Source of the DNA: SZAS-18 sp038322235
Lineage (GTDB): Bacteria > Verrucomicrobiota > Verrucomicrobiia > Chthoniobacterales > SZAS-18
Direction: 5' to 3'
NCBI GenBank assembly: GCA_038322235.1
Contig: JBBQFQ010000018.1
Coordinates: 21,619 to 85,618 of the forward strand
DNA length: 64,000 bases
Shown here: positions 14,337 through 22,316 of the stretch, piece by piece
Position numbering within the stretch: position 1 is the stretch's first letter
Layout: each line of letters begins with the position of its first letter
Translations under genes and position numbers: made by a program
The notes under the pieces: generated by a model
What the model was told of the DNA's origin: nothing
The model's input: only the letters and a program-made list of their open reading frames with translations
The model's database searches: none

Positions 14337-14408
14337 TGGGCGGCGCGAGCGGTGCAAGGCACCGATCACCCGCTGGCGGCGGGCAGCCCGGGATCAACCG
14401 GACCGCCC
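14337..14408 (-). tRNA. Degenerate tRNA-Gly(GCC)-like unit
   Basis: Acceptor GGGCGGT/GCCGCCC and an anticodon arm with loop CCGCCAG (GCC) are present, but the 3' half forms a CGGTGC/GCACCG hairpin instead of a clear T-arm. It is the first unit of the array in transcription order. Confidence 0.45.
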
Positions 14409-14928
14409 GCCGCCGCAAACAACTGACGCGCCCGCCCCGCCACCGCCGTTGAGACCGGACGAGGCAGGTGGGATGAGGGATGCCGGTTTCACGCGGCTAG
14501 CCCCATCACGAGCGCAATAAAGAACAAATGAATGAACACCCTTGCTCCCGGTGAGGGGACCAACCCGCAGGCATTTCACGGCGGATGTTTCGGTGTTTAC
14601 GGGGCACACCTCCCAAAAAGAAGCCCTTGGAGTTGGAAAATCGTGGGTGCATCAGAGACCAGGGACTTCCTTCGAGGGAGAGAGAAGACGCGGAGAGAGC
14701 GTCGCCGCTCTAACATAGAGCGGCTTGACTTCTTTCGCAGGCGTCGCGACCATCTCAGTGGTCGCCACGCCCGCGGCAGTCCTCGCAGGAAGGCCTTGGT
14801 GGAAGCGGCCGATCCGGCCCCGGAGTCAGTTGACGCTGACTCCGGGGCTCATTGATCCGCCGCCGGATGCGGTGGTTAGGTCATGTGTATCTTGGTTTGA
14901 AAGACTGAACTTCTGAAATCGGGGCAAC
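14409..14928. other. Non-coding stretch upstream of the tRNA array
   Basis: No credible gene. It should hold the array promoter on the minus strand, but I found no clear sigma70 boxes. Two perfect inverted repeats stand out: an 8-bp stem at 14705-14723 and a 12-bp stem at 14818-14847 (CCCCGGAGTCAG with its complement). Confidence 0.5.
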
Positions 14929-14960
14929 AAAAAACCCTGCCGCCCAAAGGGCTGGCAGGG
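14929..14960 (-). terminator. Intrinsic terminator
   Basis: CCCTGCC and GGCAGGG arms with an inner CCC/GGG extension are followed on the minus strand by six T residues. It lies 25 bases after the stop of the small frame at 14986-15159. Confidence 0.75.
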
Positions 14961-14985
14961 TTGCAGTAAGCCTGTGTCTCAGTGG

Positions 14986-15159
14986 CTACTTCTCCTGCCA
15001 GCACGGTCGCGTGAATCGGTTATCATCGAGCCCCGGAAGGGACATGGACCGGATCGCGCGCTCGATCGCTTTGCCGCCGGGGCAAGACCAACTGCCCGGC
15101 AGCGCAACGGTCGAAGCCGTTTGCACGCATGTGCGGATAAGTTGGTGGATCGAGGTCAT
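14986..15159 (-). CDS. Small hypothetical protein
   Basis: 57 residues beginning MTSIHQLIRTCVQTAS and ending FTRPCWQEK. No family is recognised. Support comes from the strong terminator directly downstream and an AT-rich upstream stretch (15200-15260) that looks promoter-like. The frame could start further up at 15195. It may instead be a transcribed non-coding RNA with a chance frame. Confidence 0.35.
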   Translation of the reverse strand: MTSIHQLIRTCVQTASTVALPGSWSCPGGKAIERAIRSMSLPGLDDNRFTRPCWQEK

Positions 15160-15363
15160 GGAAGGAAAGTCGGAACGAGGCCGAGATTGCCGCATCGACG
15201 ATCTAACGTCAACAAGAATTCGCAGAAAAGGAGAAGAAAAGTTCTTTTACAGAGGAACCGAAGGTTTGTTTCGGGCGAATTCGCGCCCCGTTTCCGGCAA
15301 TTTTCGGCTCGCTTCACGTGAGCGGCCTGTGCCTCTCCGCTCCGGCTGGCGGAGCGGGCCAGC

Positions 15364-16086
15364 TCAGTTCCGATGCTCCGTATCCGCGATCAGTCCATCC
15401 CGCATCGTGTGGATGCAGTCGCAGGCCTCCGCGATCGCGGGGTTGTGCGTGACGAGGAGGAGGGCCTTGCGCTCCCGATGGACCAGATCACGGAGGAGCG
15501 CGAAGACGCGCTCGGAGTTCGCGGTATCGAGATTACCTGTCGGCTCGTCGGCGAGGATGACGGCCGGATCGTTCGCGAGGGCTCGCGCGATCGCGACGCG
15601 CTGCTGCTCGCCGCCGGAAAGGGCGCGGCTGGATCGATTCGCCTTCCCGTCCAAACCGACCGCGGCCAGGAGGGCGAGCGAGCGTTCCCGCATCGCCGGC
15701 TCGGGCAGGCGCCCGAGCTGACGCATCGGAATCATGACGTTCTCCGCGGCGGTGAAATCCTGGAGCAGAAAGTGGAACTGGAAAATGAAGCCCAGCGATT
15801 CGTTCCGTTTGAACGAGAGCGCGTCGTCGGAAAGGGCGGAAACGTCATCCCCGGCGATAAAAAGCGATCCGGCGTCGGGGCGGTCGAGCAGGCCGAGCAG
15901 ATACAGGAGCGAGCTCTTGCCGCAGCCCGAGGGTCCGACGACGGCGTGAATCTCTCCCGCATGGAGATCGAGGGAAACACCCCGCAAGGCGTGGACGCGC
16001 GCGTCTCCCTCTCCGAGAAACTTCTCCAGAGTGTGGCAACGGAGCGACGGTGGCGCCGACGGGTTCGAGTCAGGGGGGGCGGTCAA
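15364..16086 (-). CDS. LolD/MacB-type ABC transporter ATP-binding protein
   Basis: 240 residues. Walker A VVGPSGCGKSSLLYLLGLLD, Q-loop FIFQFHFLLQDFTA, signature ALSGGEQQRVAIARAL, Walker B VILADEPTGNLD and the H-loop TH are all present; the pattern is that of the MacB/LolD/FtsE group that works with four-helix permeases. No permease is adjacent; only a decayed MacB fragment exists at 39 kb. The start is a TTG at 16086 overlapping the TGA of the PHP gene, so translation is coupled. Confidence 0.9.
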   Translation of the reverse strand: MTAPPDSNPSAPPSLRCHTLEKFLGEGDARVHALRGVSLDLHAGEIHAVVGPSGCGKSSLLYLLGLLDRPDAGSLFIAGDDVSALSDDALSFKRNESLGFIFQFHFLLQDFTAAENVMIPMRQLGRLPEPAMRERSLALLAAVGLDGKANRSSRALSGGEQQRVAIARALANDPAVILADEPTGNLDTANSERVFALLRDLVHRERKALLLVTHNPAIAEACDCIHTMRDGLIADTEHRN

Positions 16087-16775
16087 GGCGCGGGCTTATG
16101 CGGTTTGAGTCGGAGCCAGTTGTTCCACGTTTTCCGCACGACGTCGCGAGCGGTGAGGTACGTCTCCTCGCGCTCGGGCCCTCGTCGGATCGCGGCGAGA
16201 ACTCCCGCGACGGAAAATTCGTCGACATCGAGGATCGTGTACGCAGTTCCCACCGCGCTGGCATGATGGGCGTCGCTCCCAGCGGTCATGGGAAGCAGGC
16301 GTTTCCGGGCGTACTCCAGCGCCTTCCGGTTGTAACGCTTCAAGGTCGTCGCTGCGTTGAAAACTTCGAGTCCGTCCCATTCGATCCGGTCAAGCACACT
16401 CTGCCTGATCCCGGCCCGAAAAAGGTCATATGGGTGCGGGGGGATCGCGAGGCCGCCTGCTCCGCGAGTCAGACGCGCGACTTCGCGAGCCGGCGTTCCT
16501 TTCAAGTTTGGCAAGGTCACGCCGAGACACAGCAGATGGCCTTCGGCGCACGTCATTTCGACGCCTGGCACGACCAGAAACCCGCCCACGGGGAACCCGT
16601 CCTCCCGCATCAGGCCCCGCTGGATCATGTAGTCGACCGCTTCACAGTTGTTGTGATCGGTGATGGCAAAGCCGTGCAATCCCTTCCTCCGCGCGACCGC
16701 AATCATCTGCTCGGGCAGCGAGATCCCGTCCGCGGAAAAGACCGAGTGCGTGTGCAGGTCGATGTGAAGTCGCAC
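16083..16775 (-). CDS. PHP-domain metal-dependent phosphoesterase
   Basis: 230 residues. The PHP motifs are LHIDLHTHSVFS (H-x-H), AITDHNNCEA, VVPGVEMTC, IPPHPYD and TAGSDAHHAS, which bind a trinuclear metal site and hydrolyse phosphoesters. The substrate is unknown; relatives include oligoribonucleotide- and histidinol-phosphate-type enzymes. It is coupled to the downstream ABC ATPase gene. Confidence 0.85.
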   Translation of the reverse strand: MRLHIDLHTHSVFSADGISLPEQMIAVARRKGLHGFAITDHNNCEAVDYMIQRGLMREDGFPVGGFLVVPGVEMTCAEGHLLCLGVTLPNLKGTPAREVARLTRGAGGLAIPPHPYDLFRAGIRQSVLDRIEWDGLEVFNAATTLKRYNRKALEYARKRLLPMTAGSDAHHASAVGTAYTILDVDEFSVAGVLAAIRRGPEREETYLTARDVVRKTWNNWLRLKPHKPAP

Positions 16776-16852
16776 GCCGCAGTCTCGAACGCCCCGAGCG
16801 GCAGAGCAAGGGCACCTGGTTGCGGCCTGAGCCGGACAGAGGAAGCTGCGGA

Positions 16853-17446
16853 ATGCTGGAAATCATTGGATTCAAGGATTGGGCGGCCGTGTGCACGGCG
16901 ATGGCGCAAGGGCGGCAGAGCATCATTATTCGCAAGGGCGGCATCGCGGAGGGGCGCGATGGCTTCCAGTTCAAGCACCCAGAGTTTTTCCTCTTCCCGA
17001 CGGCATTCCACGAACAATTCGACAAGCTGCGCCCGGAGGAGGCGGGGCCGCTCCGGTCCGACGTGCCCGGCGACCAGGCGGAAATCGTCGTGCGGGCGGC
17101 GTTCCAGCTCGAGTGGGCCGCGACGGTCACCGATCGCGTGGCCGCGGCCGCGCTGGCCCCGTTTCACGTGTATCGGGACGCGGTGGTGCGGGAGCGCTTT
17201 GACTATGACGATGCACCAGGGGTGCAGGTCGCGTTCGGACGCGCCCTTCGCGTCGATCCGGCGTGGAGCTTCCCGGCTGAGGCCAGTTTCGGGGGTTGTA
17301 GGTCGTGGATCCGGCTGCCGGAGAACGCGCCCGACCCTGCAGGCCTTGCGTGGGTACTCGACGACGACGCTCACGCTCAGCGGTCTGGCGCGCTTTCCGC
17401 GTGGCTGAGAGAGTACCACATCAACCCCATCCGTTTTCAGCCATGA
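16853..17446 (+). CDS. DUF1802 family protein
   Basis: 197 residues. The N-terminus GFKDWAAVCTAMAQGRQSII with a following RKGGI matches the DUF1802 pattern; the function is unknown. The body contains FQFKHPEFFLFPT and the C-terminus is LREYHINPIRFQP. It is divergent from the PHP gene and its TGA overlaps the ATG of the L,D-transpeptidase gene. Confidence 0.7.
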   Translation: MLEIIGFKDWAAVCTAMAQGRQSIIIRKGGIAEGRDGFQFKHPEFFLFPTAFHEQFDKLRPEEAGPLRSDVPGDQAEIVVRAAFQLEWAATVTDRVAAAALAPFHVYRDAVVRERFDYDDAPGVQVAFGRALRVDPAWSFPAEASFGGCRSWIRLPENAPDPAGLAWVLDDDAHAQRSGALSAWLREYHINPIRFQP

Positions 17447-18180
17447 TGCGGCGGTTATTGGTGCCGCTCGTCGGGCTTCTCGTCGCGGTAACGGGTGGCA
17501 TTGGGGCGCAGGTCATTCCGGCGACGACCACGCAGGTCATCGTCGCGGTAGCGCCCGACTGGAACGCCCAGCAGGGCGTGCTCCAGCGCTACGAGCGCGC
17601 TGGCCGGGGAGAGTGGAAGCCGGTGGGCCCGCCCATCGCGGTCCTCTTTGGCCGGAACGGGCTCGCGTGGGGCTCCGGAGTCGCCGGAGCGAACGAAGCC
17701 GGCCTGCACAAGCGGGAGCGAGACGGGCGGACTCCCGCGGGGGTTTTTGCAATCGGGAAAATCTACACGGCCGATGCGGCCCTACCAACCGGGGCGGATT
17801 ATCCCTTCCGAACGGTCGGCGAGGGCGACGCGTGGCCCGATGATCCGGCGAACCCGTACTACAATCGCCACCTGATCTTCCCAACCGTTGCGGAGCGGCC
17901 CGAGTGGTTCGCAAAACAGCGGATGAAGTCGCGAGACCCCGCCTACCGGTGGCGGGTCGAAATCCGTCACAATTCTAATCCCATCGTCCCTGGGGCGGGA
18001 AGTGCGATCTTCTTCCACATTCGCCGCGGCGAGACGCGGCCGACCAGCGGATGCACCACGATGGCGGAGGGCGATTTGCGCGATCTCGTTTGCTGGCTTC
18101 GGGCGGGTTCCCAGCCGCATTTTGTCGCGCTGCCCCAAGCCGAATATGCGGCTCGCAGGGAGCGGTGGAGCCTGCCGTAG
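17443..18180 (+). CDS. Secreted L,D-transpeptidase (YkuD-fold)
   Basis: 245 residues with a signal peptide (about 1-22, LVPLVGLLVAVTGG). The active-site pattern is FFHIRRGETRPTSGCTTM with His192 and Cys204 (H...SGC), typical of L,D-transpeptidases that make 3-3 peptidoglycan cross-links or anchor lipoproteins. TPAGVFAIGKIYT is the usual YkuD strand. Its ATG overlaps the stop of the DUF1802 gene (ATGA). Confidence 0.85.
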   Translation: MMRRLLVPLVGLLVAVTGGIGAQVIPATTTQVIVAVAPDWNAQQGVLQRYERAGRGEWKPVGPPIAVLFGRNGLAWGSGVAGANEAGLHKRERDGRTPAGVFAIGKIYTADAALPTGADYPFRTVGEGDAWPDDPANPYYNRHLIFPTVAERPEWFAKQRMKSRDPAYRWRVEIRHNSNPIVPGAGSAIFFHIRRGETRPTSGCTTMAEGDLRDLVCWLRAGSQPHFVALPQAEYAARRERWSLP

Positions 18181-18249
18181 AAGGGAAGCCAGGAGAACGA
18201 GGGGGGAAGACGTTCGATTAAGATTCCACGTCACTATTCCCCTGGGCAC

Positions 18250-18282
18250 AAAAAGCGGCGGGCGCTTTCACGCCCGCCGCTA
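18250..18282 (-). terminator. Intrinsic terminator of the MHS transporter gene
   Basis: A 10-bp perfect stem (18255-18264 with 18271-18280) with a 6-base loop and five T residues on the minus strand, just downstream of the transporter stop. Confidence 0.85.
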
Positions 18283-18314
18283 GTTGTGGTATCGCGTTCC
18301 CAGCGGATCGCGAG

Positions 18315-19985
18315 CTACCCGTTGATGTCGACGTCCTTGGTCTCCTTAATGAATAGCATGCCGATCACCAGCGTCATCCCGGCGACGATGATCGGATACC
18401 AGAGCCCGTAGTAGATGTTGCCATTGCTGGCCACCAGCGCGAAGGCGATCGTCGGCAGGAAACCGCCGAACCAGCCATTGCCGATGTGGTAAGGCAGGGA
18501 CATCGAGGTGTACCGGATCCGGGTCGGGAACATTTCGACGAGCATCGCGGCAATCGGGCCATAGACCATCGTCACGTAAATGACGAGGATGGTCAGCAGC
18601 GCGATAATCATCCAGTGGTTCATCTTACTCGGGTCAGCTTTCGGCGGGTAGCCGGCTTCCTTGATCGCGGCACTGATTTCCTTGCTGAAGGCATCCGCCT
18701 TGACTTTGAAGGTCGCGACATCCAGAGGGCCACCTTCGAAGCTTTGGATGATTTTGTCGCCGATTTTCACGCTGGCCACGGTGCCCGGTGGGGCCGTCAC
18801 AGTGTCGTAAGAGACCGAGTTACGCGATAGCGCCCCGGTCGCGATATCGGCCGACGCGGTAAAATTCGGCTTCGCGCCGGCGGGTGGTGCGAAAAACTCG
18901 AACTGGAAATGCTTGGCGTCCGGATCGGCCGTCAGGGTCACGGGCGAGCTGGCTTGGGCGGCTGCGAGGGCAGGGTTGGCAAAGTTGGTGAGCGCCTTGA
19001 AGATCGGGAAATACGTGAGCATCGCCAACGCGCAGCCGGCCATGATGATCGGCTTGCGCCCGATCTTGTCGGAAAGAACGCCAAAGACGATGAAGAATGG
19101 CGTGCCAATGAGCAGGGAAGCCGCGATGAGCAGGTTCGCGGTCTGGCCGTCCACTTTCAACGTCTGGGTCAGGAAGTAGAGTGCGTAAAACTGTCCGCAA
19201 TACCAAACGACTGCTTGGCCAGCGGTAAGGCCGAAGAGCGCAAGTATGACAATTTTGAGATTGCTCCAGTTTCCGAACGCCTCGGTCAGCGGTGCAGTGG
19301 AGCCTTTTCCCTGCGCCTTCATCTCGGCGAAGACGGGTGATTCGCGGAGCTTCAGCCGGATATAAACCGAGATGCCGAGCAGAATCGAGGAAACCAGGAA
19401 GGGAACGCGCCAGCCCCAATTGGCGAATGTTTCTTCGCCCAGGTAGGTTCGCACTCCGAGGATGACGAGCAGGGAGAGAAACAGTCCGACGGTCGCAGTC
19501 GTCTGAATCCAACTCGTGTATGCGCCGCGCTTGCCCATCGGAGCGTGCTCGGCCACGTACGTCGCCGCACCGCCATATTCGCCGCCGAGCGCGAGACCTT
19601 GCAGGAGCCGCAGGACGATGAGGATGATTGGCGCGGCCACGCCGATCGTCGCGTAATTCGGCAGCAGGCCCACGACAAACGTCGACAGGCCCATGATCAC
19701 GATGGTGATCATGAACGTATATTTGCGGCCAACGAGATCGCCCACGCGGCCGAACAGCAACGCGCCGAAAGGACGCACCGCAAAGCCGGCCGCAAAAGCG
19801 AGCAGCGCGAAGATGAACTGCGAGGTCGGGTTCAACGCCGAGAAGAACTGCTTCCCGATAATGGCGGCTAGCGAACCGTATAGATAAAAGTCGTACCACT
19901 CGAAGACCGTGCCGAGCGAGGAAGCGAAGATGACGGTCTTGTGACCGGAAGTGATGGATGATCCTGAGGCCGGGGGTGCGGACAT
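18315..19985 (-). CDS. MFS transporter, metabolite:H+ symporter (MHS) family
   Basis: 556 residues with about 12 membrane helices. The MHS signature GTVFEWYDFYLYGSLA at the N-terminus and RPFGALLFGRVGDLVGRKYT after helix 2 are clear, as is LQGLALGGEYGGAATYVAEH. The family imports organic acids or betaine-like compounds with protons. Residues of about 335-450 form a large hydrophilic insert between late helices, longer than in typical members, and probably lie in the periplasm. The ATG at 19985 starts MSAPPASGSS; the upstream extension is not family-like. Confidence 0.9.
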   Translation of the reverse strand: MSAPPASGSSITSGHKTVIFASSLGTVFEWYDFYLYGSLAAIIGKQFFSALNPTSQFIFALLAFAAGFAVRPFGALLFGRVGDLVGRKYTFMITIVIMGLSTFVVGLLPNYATIGVAAPIILIVLRLLQGLALGGEYGGAATYVAEHAPMGKRGAYTSWIQTTATVGLFLSLLVILGVRTYLGEETFANWGWRVPFLVSSILLGISVYIRLKLRESPVFAEMKAQGKGSTAPLTEAFGNWSNLKIVILALFGLTAGQAVVWYCGQFYALYFLTQTLKVDGQTANLLIAASLLIGTPFFIVFGVLSDKIGRKPIIMAGCALAMLTYFPIFKALTNFANPALAAAQASSPVTLTADPDAKHFQFEFFAPPAGAKPNFTASADIATGALSRNSVSYDTVTAPPGTVASVKIGDKIIQSFEGGPLDVATFKVKADAFSKEISAAIKEAGYPPKADPSKMNHWMIIALLTILVIYVTMVYGPIAAMLVEMFPTRIRYTSMSLPYHIGNGWFGGFLPTIAFALVASNGNIYYGLWYPIIVAGMTLVIGMLFIKETKDVDING

Positions 19986-20215
19986 GGCAGGGGAGTTCTG
20001 GGGGGGTCTTTGGGTTGGGAGCTGTGGGAGGGTGAAACAGGTCCGCGAGTTCCCGAACCCCACGAAATCCGGCGCGTACGAACCGCGGCGAAGCGGGCAT
20101 GCGAGTCGGCGTGTTCCGGGGAGGCGGCGTTCCGGCGAACGTGCGGAGATTGCGGATTTCACTCGGTTACTGCAAGCATAAATTCAGCGAAATTCCGCCT
20201 ATTGCAGGAATTCTC

Positions 20216-20752
20216 CTACTTCGTTCCAAAGAGCGGAAGCGGAGTTTCTTCCCTTCGAGAGGGAGTTTCCTCAGGACGAGGGCGCTCCAGCGAGAGCAAC
20301 GCTTCCTTGCGGGGGAGTCCTCCACCGAAACCCGTCAGGGATCCGTTTGCGCCGATCACGCGGTGGCAGGGGACCACCACCGGGAGGGGGTTCCGGCCAT
20401 TTGCCATTCCGACCGCCCGCGATGCGCTGGGCCGGCCAATGCGGGCGGCGATCGCCCCATAGCTGCGCGTCTCTCCGCAGGGGATCTCGCGCAGAGCCTG
20501 CCAAACTCTCAGCTGGAACGGCGTCCCACTCGGCTCCAGCGGCAGGTCGAAGTCGGTGCGCCGACCGTCGAAATACTCCTCGAGTTGCATGCATGCCCGC
20601 TGCAGGAGTGGATCGGACTCTTCGGGTTCGCCGATGTCTGTGAGTTCCGTCGGCCGCGGCGGATCGAACGCGATCCGGGTGAGCGCCCGGCCGTTTGTCA
20701 CGAGCAGCAGGGGGCCGATCGGAGTGGAAAGGAAGGCGTGTCGCATTTTCAT
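20216..20752 (-). CDS. ogt: O6-alkylguanine-DNA alkyltransferase
   Basis: 178 residues. It removes alkyl groups from O6-alkylguanine by transfer to a cysteine in a suicide reaction. The acceptor Cys129 lies in VVVPCHRVIGANGSLTGFGGG, and FQLRVWQALREIPCGETRSYG is the helix-turn-helix region. The ATG overlaps the stop of the Ada-AlkA gene, making a two-gene alkylation-repair operon. Confidence 0.95.
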   Translation of the reverse strand: MKMRHAFLSTPIGPLLLVTNGRALTRIAFDPPRPTELTDIGEPEESDPLLQRACMQLEEYFDGRRTDFDLPLEPSGTPFQLRVWQALREIPCGETRSYGAIAARIGRPSASRAVGMANGRNPLPVVVPCHRVIGANGSLTGFGGGLPRKEALLSLERPRPEETPSRREETPLPLFGTK

Positions 20753-22224
20753 TTGGGGTCAGTGGGGGGGAAGGAAAGCCGGTGCCAAAGCTGCATGACG
20801 GCGTACGCCCGCCAGGGTCGCCAAGCCTCTGCCTGGACGCGGAGCGCGGCGGCGCTGATGCCGCCCGCCGCCTTGCGCAGCGCCAGGTCGGTGTCGGGAA
20901 AAGCATCCGGCCAACCGAGCGCGCGCATCGCGATGTACTGGGCCGTCCAGTCACCGATGCCCGGCAGAGCGCAGAGCTTTGCTATCACAACCTGAGGGTC
21001 CGCTCCTGGCGCCAGCACGAGATCACCCGAGGCAACGGCCCGGGCGAGCGCGATGATCGCCGCGGCGCGGGAGCGAATGATGCCGAGCTTCGCAATGTCC
21101 CCGACCTCGGCCCGCGCGACGCAAACGGCCCCCGGGGTCAGCCGATCGAGATCAGCGTAGGGAGTCGCGATCGGCTCGCCGAACGCGCGGCCAAAGCGGC
21201 GCGCGAGGGTCGTGGCTCCCGCCACGGTCACCTGTTGCCCGAGAATGGCGCGAATCCCAATCTCGAAGCCATCGAACGCGCCGGGGACGCGGAGACCCGG
21301 ATGCCCGCGAGCGAGCGGGCCCAGCTGCGCCGCGATCAATTCCGGAGCGGCGGAGAGGTCAAAAAGACGCTTCACTCTCGCGAGCACGGGGGACACCGCG
21401 GGTGCGAGCGAGGCCGAAAGTTGGACACGGAGTACTGCCCGTCCGCCCGGGGCGGGTGAAACCGAAAGCCAGCCGCGATGACGACCATGGCTGACGGTTC
21501 GGCGATAGCATCCGTCCGCAATGGCTTCGACTCCCGTCACGCTCCGCGTCGCAAGAAAGGAGAGGAGTTCCGGCCAAGCGAAAGGCGGGCGGTAGGCGAG
21601 ATCACAACGCAGGATCGCCCCGCCGGCGGCAGCGCCATCCGGACGCACGCGACGGAGCGCGCTCGGCGTCAGGCGGTACCGCTCGCGAAAAAGGGCGTTG
21701 AAGCGCCGCAGACTCTTGAAACCGCTCGCGAGCGCGACCTCGATGACGGGCAGCGCCGTGTCCGTGAGCAGACGCTTCGCCAGGAGGAGTCGGTGGGTTT
21801 GCGCAAGTTCCACCGGCGCGACCCCGAGCGCACTTTCGGTCGCGCGGCGAAGGTGGCGGGCGCTCACGCCAAGTTCGGATGCGAGCTGATCGAGACTCAG
21901 TTCATCAAGCGCGCCGTCGTCGATCCGGGCCGCGGCGGCGTGGGCGAGCCGATGGACGGCGTCGACCGGAGCCCGGCCAGGGGCGAGTTCCGGCCGGCAG
22001 CGGAGGCATGGGCGAAAACCCGCCAGCTCGGCCGCGGCCGCGCTGAAATGAAAGGTGCAGCGCGGGCGCTGCGGCGTCCGCGCCGGACAAACCGGACGGC
22101 AGTAGATCCCAGTGGTCGAGACGCCCACGAAAAACATCCCGTCGAAGCGGCTGTCGCGCGCCCGCAACGCGGTGTAGAGCAGCTCGTCTCCGGGGTTCAT
22201 CATGCGGGGATCATGCTGCGGCAC
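20749..22224 (-). CDS. Ada N-terminal regulator fused to AlkA 3-methyladenine glycosylase
   Basis: 491 residues. The N-terminus has the Ada zinc site (GIYCRPVCPARTP and CLRCRPE), followed by an AraC-type DNA-binding domain (about 95-185, ASGFKSLRRFNALFRERYRL), an AlkA_N domain, and a HhH-GPD glycosylase domain ending in ALPGIGDWTAQYIAMRALG with the catalytic Asp in FPDTDLAL. It should both sense methyl phosphotriesters and excise alkylated bases. The C-terminal methyltransferase of classical Ada is supplied by the coupled ogt gene. Confidence 0.93.
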   Translation of the reverse strand: MPQHDPRMMNPGDELLYTALRARDSRFDGMFFVGVSTTGIYCRPVCPARTPQRPRCTFHFSAAAAELAGFRPCLRCRPELAPGRAPVDAVHRLAHAAAARIDDGALDELSLDQLASELGVSARHLRRATESALGVAPVELAQTHRLLLAKRLLTDTALPVIEVALASGFKSLRRFNALFRERYRLTPSALRRVRPDGAAAGGAILRCDLAYRPPFAWPELLSFLATRSVTGVEAIADGCYRRTVSHGRHRGWLSVSPAPGGRAVLRVQLSASLAPAVSPVLARVKRLFDLSAAPELIAAQLGPLARGHPGLRVPGAFDGFEIGIRAILGQQVTVAGATTLARRFGRAFGEPIATPYADLDRLTPGAVCVARAEVGDIAKLGIIRSRAAAIIALARAVASGDLVLAPGADPQVVIAKLCALPGIGDWTAQYIAMRALGWPDAFPDTDLALRKAAGGISAAALRVQAEAWRPWRAYAVMQLWHRLSFPPTDPK

Positions 22225-22316
22225 GCCGGGAACCGCTCGCCATTTTCGGACACGGGAGCGAAAAGATTCCGACTTTCGTTTCTGCCCGACCGCGACACGT
22301 TCCGCGCCTCACACCG

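Larger units (their letters stand above)
12376..14408 (-). other. Long array of tRNA and tRNA-like genes
   Basis: About 21 cloverleaf units run on the minus strand with 5-16 base spacers, apart from four larger gaps (12565-12726, 12881-12940, 13846-13951, 14128-14170). Decoded specificities are Lys, Ser, Gln (two), Asn, Arg (two), Cys, His, Leu, Thr, Gly (three), Phe, Ile, Val, Pro, Tyr, Met and Trp; Ala, Asp and Glu are missing. Sixteen units have a T-loop with G at position 55 followed by C56; three to four have the normal TTC loop. CCA is encoded in only six. Transcription would run from about 14.45 kb towards the rtcB cluster. Confidence 0.85.

Noticed and set aside
14394..14609. Minus-strand frame upstream of the tRNA array that runs into the first tRNA-like unit
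   Set aside because: It overlaps the tRNA gene, has a GTG start jammed against its purine-rich stretch, and shows no codon pattern like its neighbours.
16050..17408. A 452-codon plus-strand frame spanning the PHP gene and DUF1802
   Set aside because: It lies antisense to the PHP gene and out of phase with DUF1802, both of which have clear family motifs.
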